A stretch of DNA of 52,572 bases, from contig CAJXKW010000005.1 of the NCBI GenBank assembly GCA_913055855.1, positions 1 through 52,572 of the forward strand, in the 5' to 3' direction. Under the pieces are notes generated by a model, which worked only from the letters and a program-made list of their open reading frames with translations, was not told the DNA's origin and did no database searches. The stretch comes from an uncultured Limimonas sp. (lineage in GTDB: Bacteria; Pseudomonadota; Alphaproteobacteria; Kiloniellales; Rhodovibrionaceae). How positions within the stretch are numbered: position 1 is the stretch's first letter; each line of letters opens with the position of its first letter. Position numbers and translations under genes: made by a program. Positions 44,514 to 52,572 of the stretch are shown piece by piece.

Positions 44514-45974
44514 TCAGGCGGCAGCGGGGGCGGACTGACCCTGGGTGGCCTTCTTGAGGTCGAAGTTGGGCGCCAGGGGCGCGCCGCCGGTGGTGTCGCT
44601 GGCCAGTTCCTCGATTTCAGATTTCTTGCTCAAAATGAAATCGGCGCCGTCCTTGTTGGCGTTGGCGATCTCTTTCAGGAACGCTTGCGCGGCGTCCTTC
44701 TTGAGCTTTCCGTTCTTGACAGCCTGGGTGAGCTTGGCCTTGACCTGCTGCATCTCCGTCAGGTCGGCCAGGGTAAGCCCGGCGGCATCGGGAAGCCGAG
44801 TGAAGATGGCGTAGATATCGTTGGACGGCAGGCCGAAGCAGAACGCCTCCAGAGCCTCGCGGTCGCCCTTGCGCGCAGCGATATGGAACAGGGTGTCGCC
44901 GCGCCTGTTGCGGTGAAGCAGCGCGCAGAGCAGCGGGTTCGCCGGCGCAGGCGCGTTTTTGTCGATGGTGATGGGGGTGCGCACCTCCTCGCCGCGCACA
45001 CGTTTTTTCATGGCGATCTCATCGTTGACGAGAAAGCCCGTCATTTTGCGCAGGAATTCGAGCGCGCCATTGTGCAGGCAGTGAAACAGCACCGACTCGC
45101 CCCGGCGGTCCAACTTAAGCAGGCGCTTGCACAGTACCGCCTGCCGGTACGCCTTTTTCGTGGCCACGTCGGGTGGCGCCATGTACTGGACCGTATCTTC
45201 CGTGTCCAAAAGCAGGATCCGCAGCAGGTCCTCGAACATACCCCGGTTGGCCACGCGGATGAGCTTGAAAAAGGCGGTCGTGCCGTCGCGCTCGTCGACA
45301 TAATCGAAGAACAGGCGGCAGGTGGCGCGACGGTGCTCGGCGTCCTGGTTCGACTTGGTGGCTTGCTTGAGAATGTGCTGGGACAGAAGGGCGCGGTTCG
45401 CACTCAGATCCTTCTGGAAGAGCCAGCTCATCATCGAGGCCTTTTTGCGGTCGTCGCCCTTGGCGTGCTCGGCGATGGCGGCCTCGATGTTGCCGATCTG
45501 CAGGTGGCGGGTCTGGATCAGCGCGTTGATCGACTGCCACTTGGGTTCGGGCAGGAGCATCTTGCCCAGCGGGCTGATACCCTGCTTGTTGCGCCGGGTG
45601 AAGTTGATATCGAACTGGAGCAGGGTGTGCGCCATGCGCAGCGTATCCTTGCCCTCGTTCCGGCGCAGGTTGTCGGCAAGATAGTGCCAGACTCCGTTGC
45701 CTTCCGCGTCCTCGCTGTTGAGGAACGTGTCGATGCTTTGTTGATCCCAGGTGTCAGAGATGGTGCTTAAGATCCACTGTGCATTCTTGATTTCGTATGC
45801 ACCCAGACGATTGAGAAGATAATTTTCTCCGGATAGGCCACGCGCTTTATAAAGTCGATCGGAGTTATCCTCAAACTTGATCCAGTTGGAAAGAATTTTG
45901 TCGAACCGGCCGTTGCCCCGCTCCAGGCGCTGGGTAATCTCGCTGTGAATCGACTCGATCGAATAGCGCGACAT
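44514..45974 (-). CDS. Ankyrin-repeat-like protein, function unknown
   Basis: A 486-residue soluble protein with degenerate ankyrin-like repeats. The clearest is RRGDTLFHIAARKGDREALE; others are RRGESVLFHCLHNGALEFL and EGNGVWHYLADNLRR. The tail is Lys/Ala-rich. It has no signal peptide or catalytic motif. The N-terminal coding region (about 45780-45970) is notably lower in GC than its neighbours, which may mean acquisition by transfer. ATG at 45974 gives MSRYSIESIHSEITQRL; a weak GAGGA lies about 11 bp upstream. Flanking gaps (44340-44513 and 45975-46249) show no clear gene. Confidence 0.75.
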   Translation of the reverse strand: MSRYSIESIHSEITQRLERGNGRFDKILSNWIKFEDNSDRLYKARGLSGENYLLNRLGAYEIKNAQWILSTISDTWDQQSIDTFLNSEDAEGNGVWHYLADNLRRNEGKDTLRMAHTLLQFDINFTRRNKQGISPLGKMLLPEPKWQSINALIQTRHLQIGNIEAAIAEHAKGDDRKKASMMSWLFQKDLSANRALLSQHILKQATKSNQDAEHRRATCRLFFDYVDERDGTTAFFKLIRVANRGMFEDLLRILLLDTEDTVQYMAPPDVATKKAYRQAVLCKRLLKLDRRGESVLFHCLHNGALEFLRKMTGFLVNDEIAMKKRVRGEEVRTPITIDKNAPAPANPLLCALLHRNRRGDTLFHIAARKGDREALEAFCFGLPSNDIYAIFTRLPDAAGLTLADLTEMQQVKAKLTQAVKNGKLKKDAAQAFLKEIANANKDGADFILSKKSEIEELASDTTGGAPLAPNFDLKKATQGQSAPAAA

Positions 45975-46249
45975 GGGCGACAGTGTCCTCGTGTGATCGT
46001 GCGGGCGTTGGCACACGAACCTCTAGGAGCTTCCACACTGGGAATGGAGGCGTTAACAAAGATCTAACGGCCGTTTGGCGTGCCAGTTGTAAGGGTGAAT
46101 GCCAATGCTGGGTGTGATGCGCACGCGTATGCGGCGAAGCCGTTCGTGCGGCCGTGCAAAAGCCACCATGTGCTGTGTGGTTGCCGCTCCACCGGCGACG
46201 GCGCATAGTCACGGATGGGCATTTATCCGCGTGCCGGAAGGAGGCCGCG

Positions 46250-47209
46250 ATGCCGGACGACGCCGCTCAGCGCAGCCACGCCGGTGAGGCGCGGGAGGTC
46301 AAACGCGCCAGCCCCAAGCTGCTGGATTCCGGGACTCTTGCCGAATTCTGGGTCCGCCCGGACGCGCAGAACCCGCGGCTGACCCAGCACGTCCAGGGCG
46401 TCGACCAGGACGGCCAGCCCATCGAGACGCCCGTCGTTATCGAGCGTCCCCTGACGATCTTCCTCAACGATCAGGAGATCGTCACCGCCATGACGGTGAA
46501 CGACTATCCCGAATACCTCGCCGTTGGCTTCCTGCTGAACCAGAACATGCTGCACGCCGACGACGTGATCGAAGGCGTGGACTACGACGATGAGCTGGAA
46601 GTCGCCGTTGTGCGCACGCGGCGCGCCACGAACTACGAGGAGAAGCTGAGGAAGCGCACGCGCACCTCGGGCTGCGCCCAGGGCACCGTCTTCGGCGACA
46701 TCATGGAGAGCTTCGACCGCATCGTCCTTCCCAAGGATACGGAAATCCGAACCTCCTGGCTCTATGCGTTAACGCGAAAGATCAACCAGACGCCCAGTCT
46801 CTACCTGGAAGCCGGTGCGATCCACGGCTGCGTGCTTTGTCAGGAAGACCGCCCGCTGATCTATATGGAGGACGTGGGCCGCCACAACGCGGTCGATAAA
46901 ATTGCGGGCTACATGTTCCGACACGGTATCGCCGCGGCGGACAAGATTTTCTACACCACAGGGCGCCTCACCTCGGAGATGGTCATCAAGACGGTGCAGA
47001 TGGGAATTCCCATCCTGGCGTCGCGCTCGGGGTTCACCGCCTGGGGCGTTGAACTTGCGCGCCAGGCCGACCTGACCCTGATCGGCCGGGCCAAGGGCCG
47101 GCGCTTCATGGCCTTGTCGGGCGAGCACCGGATCGTGCGCGACACCGACCCGAGCGAGGTCGCGGCCGAAGACCCCAAATACCAGCGTAAGGGCAGCCGC
47201 GATGCCTGA
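46250..47209 (+). CDS. fdhD: Formate dehydrogenase accessory sulfurtransferase FdhD
   Basis: A 319-residue FdhD protein that delivers sulfur to the molybdenum cofactor of formate dehydrogenase. Motifs are RPLTIFLNDQEIVTAM, YLAVGFLLNQNML, TSGCAQGTVFGD (one Cys rather than a CxxC pair at this loop), GAIHGCVLCQ and EDVGRHNAVDKIAGY. ATG at 46250 follows GGAAGGAGG; an in-frame extension to 46154 is not conserved in character. It overlaps mobA by 8 bp, matching their shared role in molybdoenzyme maturation. Confidence 0.94.
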   Translation: MPDDAAQRSHAGEAREVKRASPKLLDSGTLAEFWVRPDAQNPRLTQHVQGVDQDGQPIETPVVIERPLTIFLNDQEIVTAMTVNDYPEYLAVGFLLNQNMLHADDVIEGVDYDDELEVAVVRTRRATNYEEKLRKRTRTSGCAQGTVFGDIMESFDRIVLPKDTEIRTSWLYALTRKINQTPSLYLEAGAIHGCVLCQEDRPLIYMEDVGRHNAVDKIAGYMFRHGIAAADKIFYTTGRLTSEMVIKTVQMGIPILASRSGFTAWGVELARQADLTLIGRAKGRRFMALSGEHRIVRDTDPSEVAAEDPKYQRKGSRDA

Positions 47210-47837
47210 GCCGGGCGGCGCGGTCGGCGTCCTGCTCGCGGGCGGGCAGTCGCGCCGCATGGGCGGCGGCGATAAGGCGCTGCGCCCGCTGGGCGGCCGG
47301 CCGCTTTTGGCGCACGCCGTCGAGCGCGCGGCGCCGCAGGTGGACCGGCTGGTGCTCAACGCCAACGGCGACGCGGCGCGCTTTGCGGGCTTCGATCTGC
47401 CGGTCGTGCCCGATGTCGTCGCGGGCTTCGCCGGCCCGCTCGCGGGTGTGCTCACGGGCATGACCTGGGCGGCGGCGCACGCGCCCGGCTCTTCCTGGAT
47501 CGCCACCTTCGCCTGTGATGCGCCGTTCTTTCCCTGCGATCTGGTCGCGCGCCTGCGCGATGCGGTGGCGCGCGAGGGCGCGGACATGGCCTGCGCGGCG
47601 AGTCGGGGGCGCACGCATCCGGTTTTCGGTCTCTGGCCGGTGACGCTGCGCGGCGATCTCGAACACGCCATGCGCGAGGCGGGCATCCGCAAGGTGGACG
47701 CCTGGACGGCGCGGTACCGGGTGGCGACTGTGCCCTTTGAGATCGTGGAGACGCCGCACGGTCCGTGCGATCCCTTCTTCAACGCCAATCATCCCGAGGA
47801 TCTGGCGCAGGCCGAGCGCTTGCTCGCGCGCTCCTGA
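47202..47837 (+). CDS. mobA: Molybdenum cofactor guanylyltransferase MobA
   Basis: A 211-residue enzyme that adds GMP to molybdopterin. It has the nucleotide-binding start LLAGGQSRRMGGGDKAL, GPLAGVLTGM, and FACDAPFFP with the metal-binding Asp. The C-terminus ends NANHPEDLAQAE, typical of the family. It overlaps fdhD and probably shares its promoter. No terminator is evident before gatC. Confidence 0.94.
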   Translation: MPEPGGAVGVLLAGGQSRRMGGGDKALRPLGGRPLLAHAVERAAPQVDRLVLNANGDAARFAGFDLPVVPDVVAGFAGPLAGVLTGMTWAAAHAPGSSWIATFACDAPFFPCDLVARLRDAVAREGADMACAASRGRTHPVFGLWPVTLRGDLEHAMREAGIRKVDAWTARYRVATVPFEIVETPHGPCDPFFNANHPEDLAQAERLLARS

Positions 47838-47917
47838 ACTGGTGTGCGTCGCCTTGCAGGGGCATGGCGCGGGTGCTACCGTCCGCACGCTCGCGCCGGG
47901 CCCGGCGCGGCGTATCC

Positions 47918-47947
47918 GATGATGTCCACACGGATGATGTCCACACG
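47918..47947 (+). repeat. Perfect 15-bp tandem repeat before gatC
   Basis: GATGATGTCCACACG occurs twice in direct succession (47918-47932 and 47933-47947). The second copy ends 15 bp before the gatC ATG, close to the ribosome site. It could be a binding site or a slippage duplication. Confidence 0.75.
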
Positions 47948-47962
47948 AAAGGCGGAGCAGGT

Positions 47963-48250
47963 ATGGCGGTTGATCCCGAGACCGTCCGGCACGTCGCACG
48001 GCTCGCCCGGGTTCGTATCGAGCCCGAGCAGCAGCAGTCGCTGGCCACGGAGCTGTCCAACATCCTTGGCTGGGTGGACCAGCTCAACGAGCTGGACACC
48101 GAGGGCGTGGCACCCATGACAAGCGTGGCCCAGATGCGCCTGAAGATGCGCAAGGACGAGGTGACCGACGGCAACCGCCGCGAAGACATCCTCGCCAATG
48201 CGCCGGAAGCCAAGCACGGCTTCTTCGTCGTCCCGCGCGTGGTGGACTGA
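47963..48250 (+). CDS. gatC: Asp/Glu-tRNA amidotransferase subunit GatC
   Basis: A 95-residue protein with VRHVARLARVRI, LSNILGWVDQLNELDT, and the end HGFFVVPRVV, all typical. GatC stabilises GatA and GatB in the complex that converts Glu-tRNA(Gln) and Asp-tRNA(Asn) to the amide forms. ATG is preceded by GGCGGAGCAGGT. gatA starts 6 bp after its stop. Confidence 0.97.
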   Translation: MAVDPETVRHVARLARVRIEPEQQQSLATELSNILGWVDQLNELDTEGVAPMTSVAQMRLKMRKDEVTDGNRREDILANAPEAKHGFFVVPRVVD

Positions 48251-48256
48251 GCCCCG

Positions 48257-49738
48257 ATGACCGAGCTGACAGATCTGACCCTGACCGCCGCGCGCGACCG
48301 TATCGCGCGCGGCGAGGTTTCCGCGCAGGAACTCACCGAGGCGCACGTGCGCGCCGTCGAGGGCGCGCGCGACCTCAACGCCTTCATCGCCGAGACATCC
48401 GAACTGGCCATGGACATGGCGAAGGCCAGCGACGACCGCCGCGCCCGGGGCGAGGCCGGGCCGCTGGAGGGCGTTCCGCTGGCCATCAAGGACCTGTTCT
48501 GCACCAAGGGCGTTCAGAGCACTGCCGCCTCGCACATCCTGGACGGCTTCACGCCGCCCTACGAGTCCACCGTGACCGCCAATCTCTGGAAGGCCGGGGC
48601 GGTCATGCTGGGCAAGGCGAACATGGACGAGTTCGCCATGGGGTCGTCCAACGAGAACAGTCACTACGGCGCTGCCCGGAACCCTTGGCAGCGGCGCGGC
48701 GACAACAAGCCGCTGGTGCCGGGCGGCTCCTCGGGCGGCTCGGCCAGCGCCGTCGCCGCGCGCGCGGCACTGGGAGCCACGGGGACCGATACCGGCGGCT
48801 CCATCCGTCAGCCGGCGTCGTTCTGCGGTATCGTGGGTATGAAGCCAACCTACGGCCGGTGCTCGCGCTTCGGCATCGTCGCCTTCGCTTCGTCGCTCGA
48901 CCAGGCCGGGCCGATGACGCGCACGGTACGCGATGCGGCCGTGATGCTGCGCGCCATGGCGGGTCACGATCCCAACGATTCGACCAGCGTCGACACGCCC
49001 GTTCCCGACTTCGAGGCGGCGCTGACCGGCGACATCCGGGGCCTGCGCGTGGGTATCCCGGCGGAATACAGCGTCGAGGGCATGCCCGAAGAGATCGGCC
49101 GCCTGTGGCAGCAGGGCGTGGACTGGATCAAGGCGGCCGGAGCCGAGCCCGTCGAGGTCTCGCTGCCGCGCACGGCGTATGCGCTGCCCGCGTACTACAT
49201 TATCGCGCCGGCGGAAGCCTCCGCCAACCTCGCACGCTACGACGGCGTGCGTTTCGGCCACCGCTCGGCGGAGGCGCGCGATCTGCAGGAGCTGTACGAG
49301 CAGACACGCGGCGAGGGCTTCGGCACCGAGGTCAAGCGCCGTGTGCTCATCGGCACGTACGTGCTCTCGGCCGGTTATTACGACGCCTATTACAACAAGG
49401 CGCGCAAGGTCCGGACGCTGATCGCCGAGGACTTCCGGAACGCCTTCGAGTCCGTGGACGTGCTGCTGGCGCCCACCACGCCGTCCGCCGCCTTCGGCGT
49501 GGGCGAGCTGGTGGACGATCCGTTGTCCATGTACCTCAACGACGTCTTCACCGTGCCGGCCAGCCTGGCGGGCCTGCCGTCGATCTCGGTGCCCGCGGGG
49601 CTGAGCGACACTGGCCTGCCCATGGGCCTGCAGCTTATCGGCCGGGCGTTCGATGAAGAGACGGTGCTGCGCACCGCCGGCGTGATGGAGGACGCGGCCG
49701 GGTTCGACCACCGGCCGGCGTTCATCGCGGGGCGCTGA
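48257..49738 (+). CDS. gatA: Asp/Glu-tRNA amidotransferase subunit GatA
   Basis: A 493-residue amidase-signature enzyme that releases ammonia from glutamine. The Lys of [11 protein letters not shown] and the Ser residues of [14 protein letters not shown] and [15 protein letters not shown] make up the Ser-cisSer-Lys site. Length is normal. ATG lies 6 bp after gatC. The convergent gap to the next gene (49739-49807) contains a GC-rich dyad without a T-tract. Confidence 0.97.
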   Translation: MTELTDLTLTAARDRIARGEVSAQELTEAHVRAVEGARDLNAFIAETSELAMDMAKASDDRRARGEAGPLEGVPLAIKDLFCTKGVQSTAASHILDGFTPPYESTVTANLWKAGAVMLGKANMDEFAMGSSNENSHYGAARNPWQRRGDNKPLVPGGSSGGSASAVAARAALGATGTDTGGSIRQPASFCGIVGMKPTYGRCSRFGIVAFASSLDQAGPMTRTVRDAAVMLRAMAGHDPNDSTSVDTPVPDFEAALTGDIRGLRVGIPAEYSVEGMPEEIGRLWQQGVDWIKAAGAEPVEVSLPRTAYALPAYYIIAPAEASANLARYDGVRFGHRSAEARDLQELYEQTRGEGFGTEVKRRVLIGTYVLSAGYYDAYYNKARKVRTLIAEDFRNAFESVDVLLAPTTPSAAFGVGELVDDPLSMYLNDVFTVPASLAGLPSISVPAGLSDTGLPMGLQLIGRAFDEETVLRTAGVMEDAAGFDHRPAFIAGR

Positions 49739-49807
49739 CCGGCGCCCCGCGCGCCCGGCGCCGACGCGAACCGGGCGCCGCGGTGGAAGCTGCCGATCCT
49801 GCCGGTG

Positions 49808-50356
49808 TCAGGACTCGCCGGCGTTGCCGTCCGCGTCTTCGTCGCCGGGGGCGTCGGCCGGATCGCGCTTGAATGGCGCGTTCGCCTTGCGGTCCTTCAC
49901 CCGCGCGAGCAGCTCTTTGGCCATCTCGCGTTCCTGCGGTCCGCCCTTGCCGCGGATGTCGTTGGTCGCGACGTGCTGAAGCGCCGAGATGTGCTTGTCG
50001 AAGATCTCGTCGAAATAGGCGTCGTCCTCGACGTTATCCAGATAGTCAAGGAGATTGTCCGAGATGGCCGTCACCAGGCCATAGTCGTAGCTGCCCGCGA
50101 CGTTGCGCATGTCGAGGAGTTTGCGCCGCACCTCCTGCCACCAGTCGTCCTTGGGCGCATAGACCTTGGGTTTTTTCCGCTGCAGCCGCGTGAGCTGGGC
50201 GATGTCTTGGGTCAACTGCGCCTTGTAGTCTCCGCGCATCTCGTTCAGCGCCTCCTGGCCGCGCTTGACGGCCTCCTGGGCGCTGATGCCGCCGGGCTTC
50301 TGGAGGCGTTCTTTGAGGCTCGTGCGCGGCTTGTTGCTGTGCGACTGCGACGTCAT
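49808..50356 (-). CDS. Hypothetical protein encoded downstream of a receiver protein
   Basis: A 182-residue, charged, soluble protein of unrecognised family. The N-terminus is Ser/Lys-rich (SLKERLQKPGG), the middle has DDWWQEVRRKLLDMRNVAG and YLDNVEDDAYFDEIFDKH, and the tail is acidic. It is predicted mostly helical. AAGGA lies about 7 bp before ATG at 50356. It follows the receiver gene by 22 bp on the same strand, so the two probably work together; the pair sits between gatA and gatB. Confidence 0.82.
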   Translation of the reverse strand: MTSQSHSNKPRTSLKERLQKPGGISAQEAVKRGQEALNEMRGDYKAQLTQDIAQLTRLQRKKPKVYAPKDDWWQEVRRKLLDMRNVAGSYDYGLVTAISDNLLDYLDNVEDDAYFDEIFDKHISALQHVATNDIRGKGGPQEREMAKELLARVKDRKANAPFKRDPADAPGDEDADGNAGES

Positions 50357-50378
50357 GGGAAAATCCTTCGCGTGCCGG

Positions 50379-50891
50379 TCAATTCGCCTTGGATGCGGAG
50401 GGGGAGCCGGCCTTGCTGGCAGCTTCAAGATTGGCGAGGCCCACCGGGTGCTCGATCACGCCGACGATCCGTTTGAACAGGGTGTCCGGGGAGACGGGCT
50501 TGCGCAGGAAGCCGTCCACGCCCGCATCCCGCGCGGCAACGACGCGTGCCTTTTCGGTCAGGCCGGTGAGCATGATGACGCGGCGCTCGGGATCGAACAG
50601 CGCCGGATCGTGGCGCAGGCGCTGGATCAGGTGATAGCCGCTGACGTGCGCCAGTTGCCATTCGGTCATCACGATGTCGATGTGGTGATGGCGCAGGGCA
50701 TCCAGCGCCTCGTGCCCGTCCACGGCCTCGTGGACCGCGGCGAAGCCGAAACGCGCCAGAACGCGCGTGACCATCTTGCGAAAGGCGTGCGTGCCGTCTG
50801 CAACCAGGAGTGTGATTTCCGAGAAATTGAATTCCGGGCCCGTAACCGTGGTCTGGCTGACGATATCGTAAACGGCGGGCGTGCGTGTCAT
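50379..50891 (-). CDS. CheY-like receiver protein with altered phosphorylation site
   Basis: A 170-residue single receiver domain (about 25-145) with no output domain. The acidic pair is reduced (VADG, Asp32-Gly33 in place of DD). The phosphoacceptor position, exactly 45 residues after Asp32 as in CheY, is Glu77 in VMTEWQL. Thr109 and Lys131 (FLRKP) are kept. It probably cannot be phosphorylated in the normal way and may be fixed in an active-like state. ATG at 50891 has AGGAG about 12 bp upstream. The 290-bp gap to gatB holds a small AT-rich dyad, ATTCTTGAGAAT (50991-51002), of unknown use. Confidence 0.88.
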   Translation of the reverse strand: MTRTPAVYDIVSQTTVTGPEFNFSEITLLVADGTHAFRKMVTRVLARFGFAAVHEAVDGHEALDALRHHHIDIVMTEWQLAHVSGYHLIQRLRHDPALFDPERRVIMLTGLTEKARVVAARDAGVDGFLRKPVSPDTLFKRIVGVIEHPVGLANLEAASKAGSPSASKAN

Positions 50892-51181
50892 GCTGCGTCT
50901 CGTACTCCTGGATTGAACGGCGAACCAGCCGGCGCAGCCCGCGTCTCGGCCCGGGCTCGGTGCATCCCGTTCGCAGGTGGTACCTCCACGATTCTTGAGA
51001 ATTTAACCGACCTGACCACACGGGTCCAGGCAAGCGCGCTTACGCGGGCCAGCGCGAGCCCGTTGCGACCGGGCGCGCAATGCGGTACCTCCCCGGCAGC
51101 GATGCCGCGTGTCCGCCCCGCGGGCAGGGCGCGCGGCGCTCGGAACCTTCTCACCGGACAACGAAAAGCGCGGCGAGCATC

Positions 51182-52572
51182 ATGGCGAACTACCGGATCG
51201 CGGGCGAAACGGGTGAATGGGAGATCGTCGTCGGTCTCGAGGTCCACGCGCAGATCCGCTCGAGGGCGAAGCTGTTCTCCGGCGCGGCCACGGAGTTCGG
51301 CGCCGAGCCCAACACGCAGGTCTCCCCCGTGGACGCCGGCATGCCCGGCATGCTGCCGGTCATCAACGAATTCTGCGTAGCCCAGGCGATCAAGACGGGG
51401 CTGGGGCTGCGCGCGGCGATCAACCGCGTCTCCACCTTCGAGCGCAAGCAGTACTTTTACGCCGACCTGCCGCAGGGCTATCAGATCTCGCAGTACGAGC
51501 ACCCGCTGGTGGGCGAGGGGACGATCTACCTGGACATGCCCGACGGCGAGGTCGTGCCCGTGGGGATCGAGCGCCTGCACATGGAGCAGGATGCGGGCAA
51601 GTCCCTGCACGACCAGGAGCCGGGCAAGACCTACATCGACCTGAACCGCTCCGGCGTGGCGCTGATGGAGATCGTCTCCAAACCGGACATCCGCAGTCCC
51701 GAGCAGGCGGGCGCGTATATCACCAAGCTGCAGTCGATCCTGCGCTACCTCGAGGTCTGTGACGGCAACATGGCCGAGGGCTCGATGCGCTGCGACATCA
51801 ACGTCTCGGTGCGCCGGCCCGACGGCGGCTTGGGCACGCGCTGTGAGGTGAAGAACGTCAACAGCGTTCGCTTCATCATGCAGGCCATCGAGGTCGAGGC
51901 GATGCGCCAGATCAACGTCATCGAGGAGGGCGGCGAAGTCGTCCAGGAGACGCGCCTGTTCGACTCGCGCAAGGGCGAGACGCGCTCGCTGCGCGGCAAG
52001 GAAGAGGCGCACGACTACCGCTACTTCCCCGATCCGGACCTGCTGGAGCTGGAGGTCGACGACGCCTGGATCGATGAGATCCGGCAGACCATGCCCGAGC
52101 TGCCCGACGAGAAGAAGACGCGTTTCATCCAGGACTACGGCCTGGGCGCCTATGATGCCGGTGTCCTCGTTGCCGAGCGCGACACGGCCGACTTTTACGA
52201 GTCCGTGGCCGCCGGGCGCGATCCCAAAACGACGGCGAACTGGGTCACCGGTGCGTACTTCGGCGCACTCAACAAGGCCGGGATCGATCTGGGCGACGCC
52301 CCGGTGGACGCGGCCATGCTGGGCGAACTCATCGACCTGATGTCGGACGGCACCATCTCCGGGCGCATCGCCAAGGACGTCTTCGAGGAGATGTGGGAGT
52401 CCGGCAGGAAGGCCGGCGACATCGTCGAAGAGAAAGGCCTCAAGCAGATTTCCGACACGGCCGAGCTGGAGGCCATCGTGGACCGGATCGTTTCGGAGAA
52501 CCCCAAGCAGGTGGCCCAGGTCCAGGAAGGCAACAAGAAGGTCATGGGCTGGTTCGTCGGCCAGGTCATGAA
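51182..52572 (+). CDS. gatB: Asp/Glu-tRNA amidotransferase subunit GatB (3' end cut off)
   Basis: The frame is open to the window edge (463 complete codons). Motifs are [57 protein letters not shown] and [12 protein letters not shown], which cover the kinase/amidotransferase cradle domain; the partial C-terminal YqeY-like tail is present. GatB activates the mischarged tRNA and transfers ammonia from GatA. ATG at 51182. It is separated from gatCA by two minus-strand genes. Confidence 0.97.
   Translation, partial: MANYRIAGETGEWEIVVGLEVHAQIRSRAKLFSGAATEFGAEPNTQVSPVDAGMPGMLPVINEFCVAQAIKTGLGLRAAINRVSTFERKQYFYADLPQGYQISQYEHPLVGEGTIYLDMPDGEVVPVGIERLHMEQDAGKSLHDQEPGKTYIDLNRSGVALMEIVSKPDIRSPEQAGAYITKLQSILRYLEVCDGNMAEGSMRCDINVSVRRPDGGLGTRCEVKNVNSVRFIMQAIEVEAMRQINVIEEGGEVVQETRLFDSRKGETRSLRGKEEAHDYRYFPDPDLLELEVDDAWIDEIRQTMPELPDEKKTRFIQDYGLGAYDAGVLVAERDTADFYESVAAGRDPKTTANWVTGAYFGALNKAGIDLGDAPVDAAMLGELIDLMSDGTISGRIAKDVFEEMWESGRKAGDIVEEKGLKQISDTAELEAIVDRIVSENPKQVAQVQEGNKKVMGWFVGQVM

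Noticed and set aside
46070..46085. Minus-strand TGGCACG upstream of the ankyrin gene as a sigma54 promoter
   Set aside because: The -24 box is good, but the following GC is one base too far (11 bases) and lacks the TT.

Overview
The window is GC-rich DNA, very probably from an alphaproteobacterium of the Rhodospirillales type. The evidence is overall composition, frequent GTG starts, 4-bp gene overlaps, and housekeeping genes (ftsH, argE, nadK, fdhD-mobA, gatCAB) with alphaproteobacterial character. This is inference; no taxonomic marker such as 16S rRNA is present.

Layout. (1) Positions 1-2622, minus strand: the start of a KaiC-like ATPase gene, cut by the window edge, translationally coupled to a GAF-PAS-GGDEF-EAL protein whose GGDEF motif is degenerate. 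(2) Positions 2623-2954: a non-coding spacer with nested hairpins and a weak sigma54-like site. (3) Positions 2955-26161, plus strand: a type VI secretion (T6SS) locus in the order tagH, tssJ, tssK, tssL, tssM, tagF, pppA-like PP2C, tssA, tssB, tssC, tssE, tssF, tssG, tssH(clpV), sigma54 activator, hcp, unknown gene. All core components are here except VgrG (TssI); no PAAR protein or obvious effector is present. hcp has a near-consensus sigma54 promoter, and the activator that could drive it lies just upstream. (4) Positions 26173-36765: an accessory cassette. It holds a fused TssB-TssC-like protein (minus strand), a PpkA-like Ser/Thr kinase with a predicted periplasmic sensor, a membrane-anchored HELGH metallopeptidase, an OmpA-like protein (minus strand), a secreted WD40-caspase protein, and a TonB-like proline/alanine-rich protein whose C-terminal module resembles the kinase ectodomain. 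(5) Positions 36884-52572: a tRNA-Leu and mostly housekeeping genes. These are ftsH, a 41-residue basic microprotein, argE, nadK, an SDR, a LytS-like histidine kinase, an ankyrin-like protein, fdhD, mobA, gatC, gatA, a hypothetical gene with a degenerate receiver, and gatB (cut by the window end).

How the parts may work together. TssJ-L-M form the membrane complex, TssA/E/F/G/K the baseplate, TssB/C/Hcp the tail, and ClpV recycles the sheath. TagH (FHA), the PP2C phosphatase, the kinase and TagF are the parts of a threonine-phosphorylation and TagF control circuit. The accessory cassette supplies several predicted periplasmic or envelope proteins, two of them predicted proteases. My main proposal is that this cassette is an envelope-sensing and proteolytic module that controls or arms the T6SS. 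Each domain call rests on motifs read by eye; the system-level role is inference.
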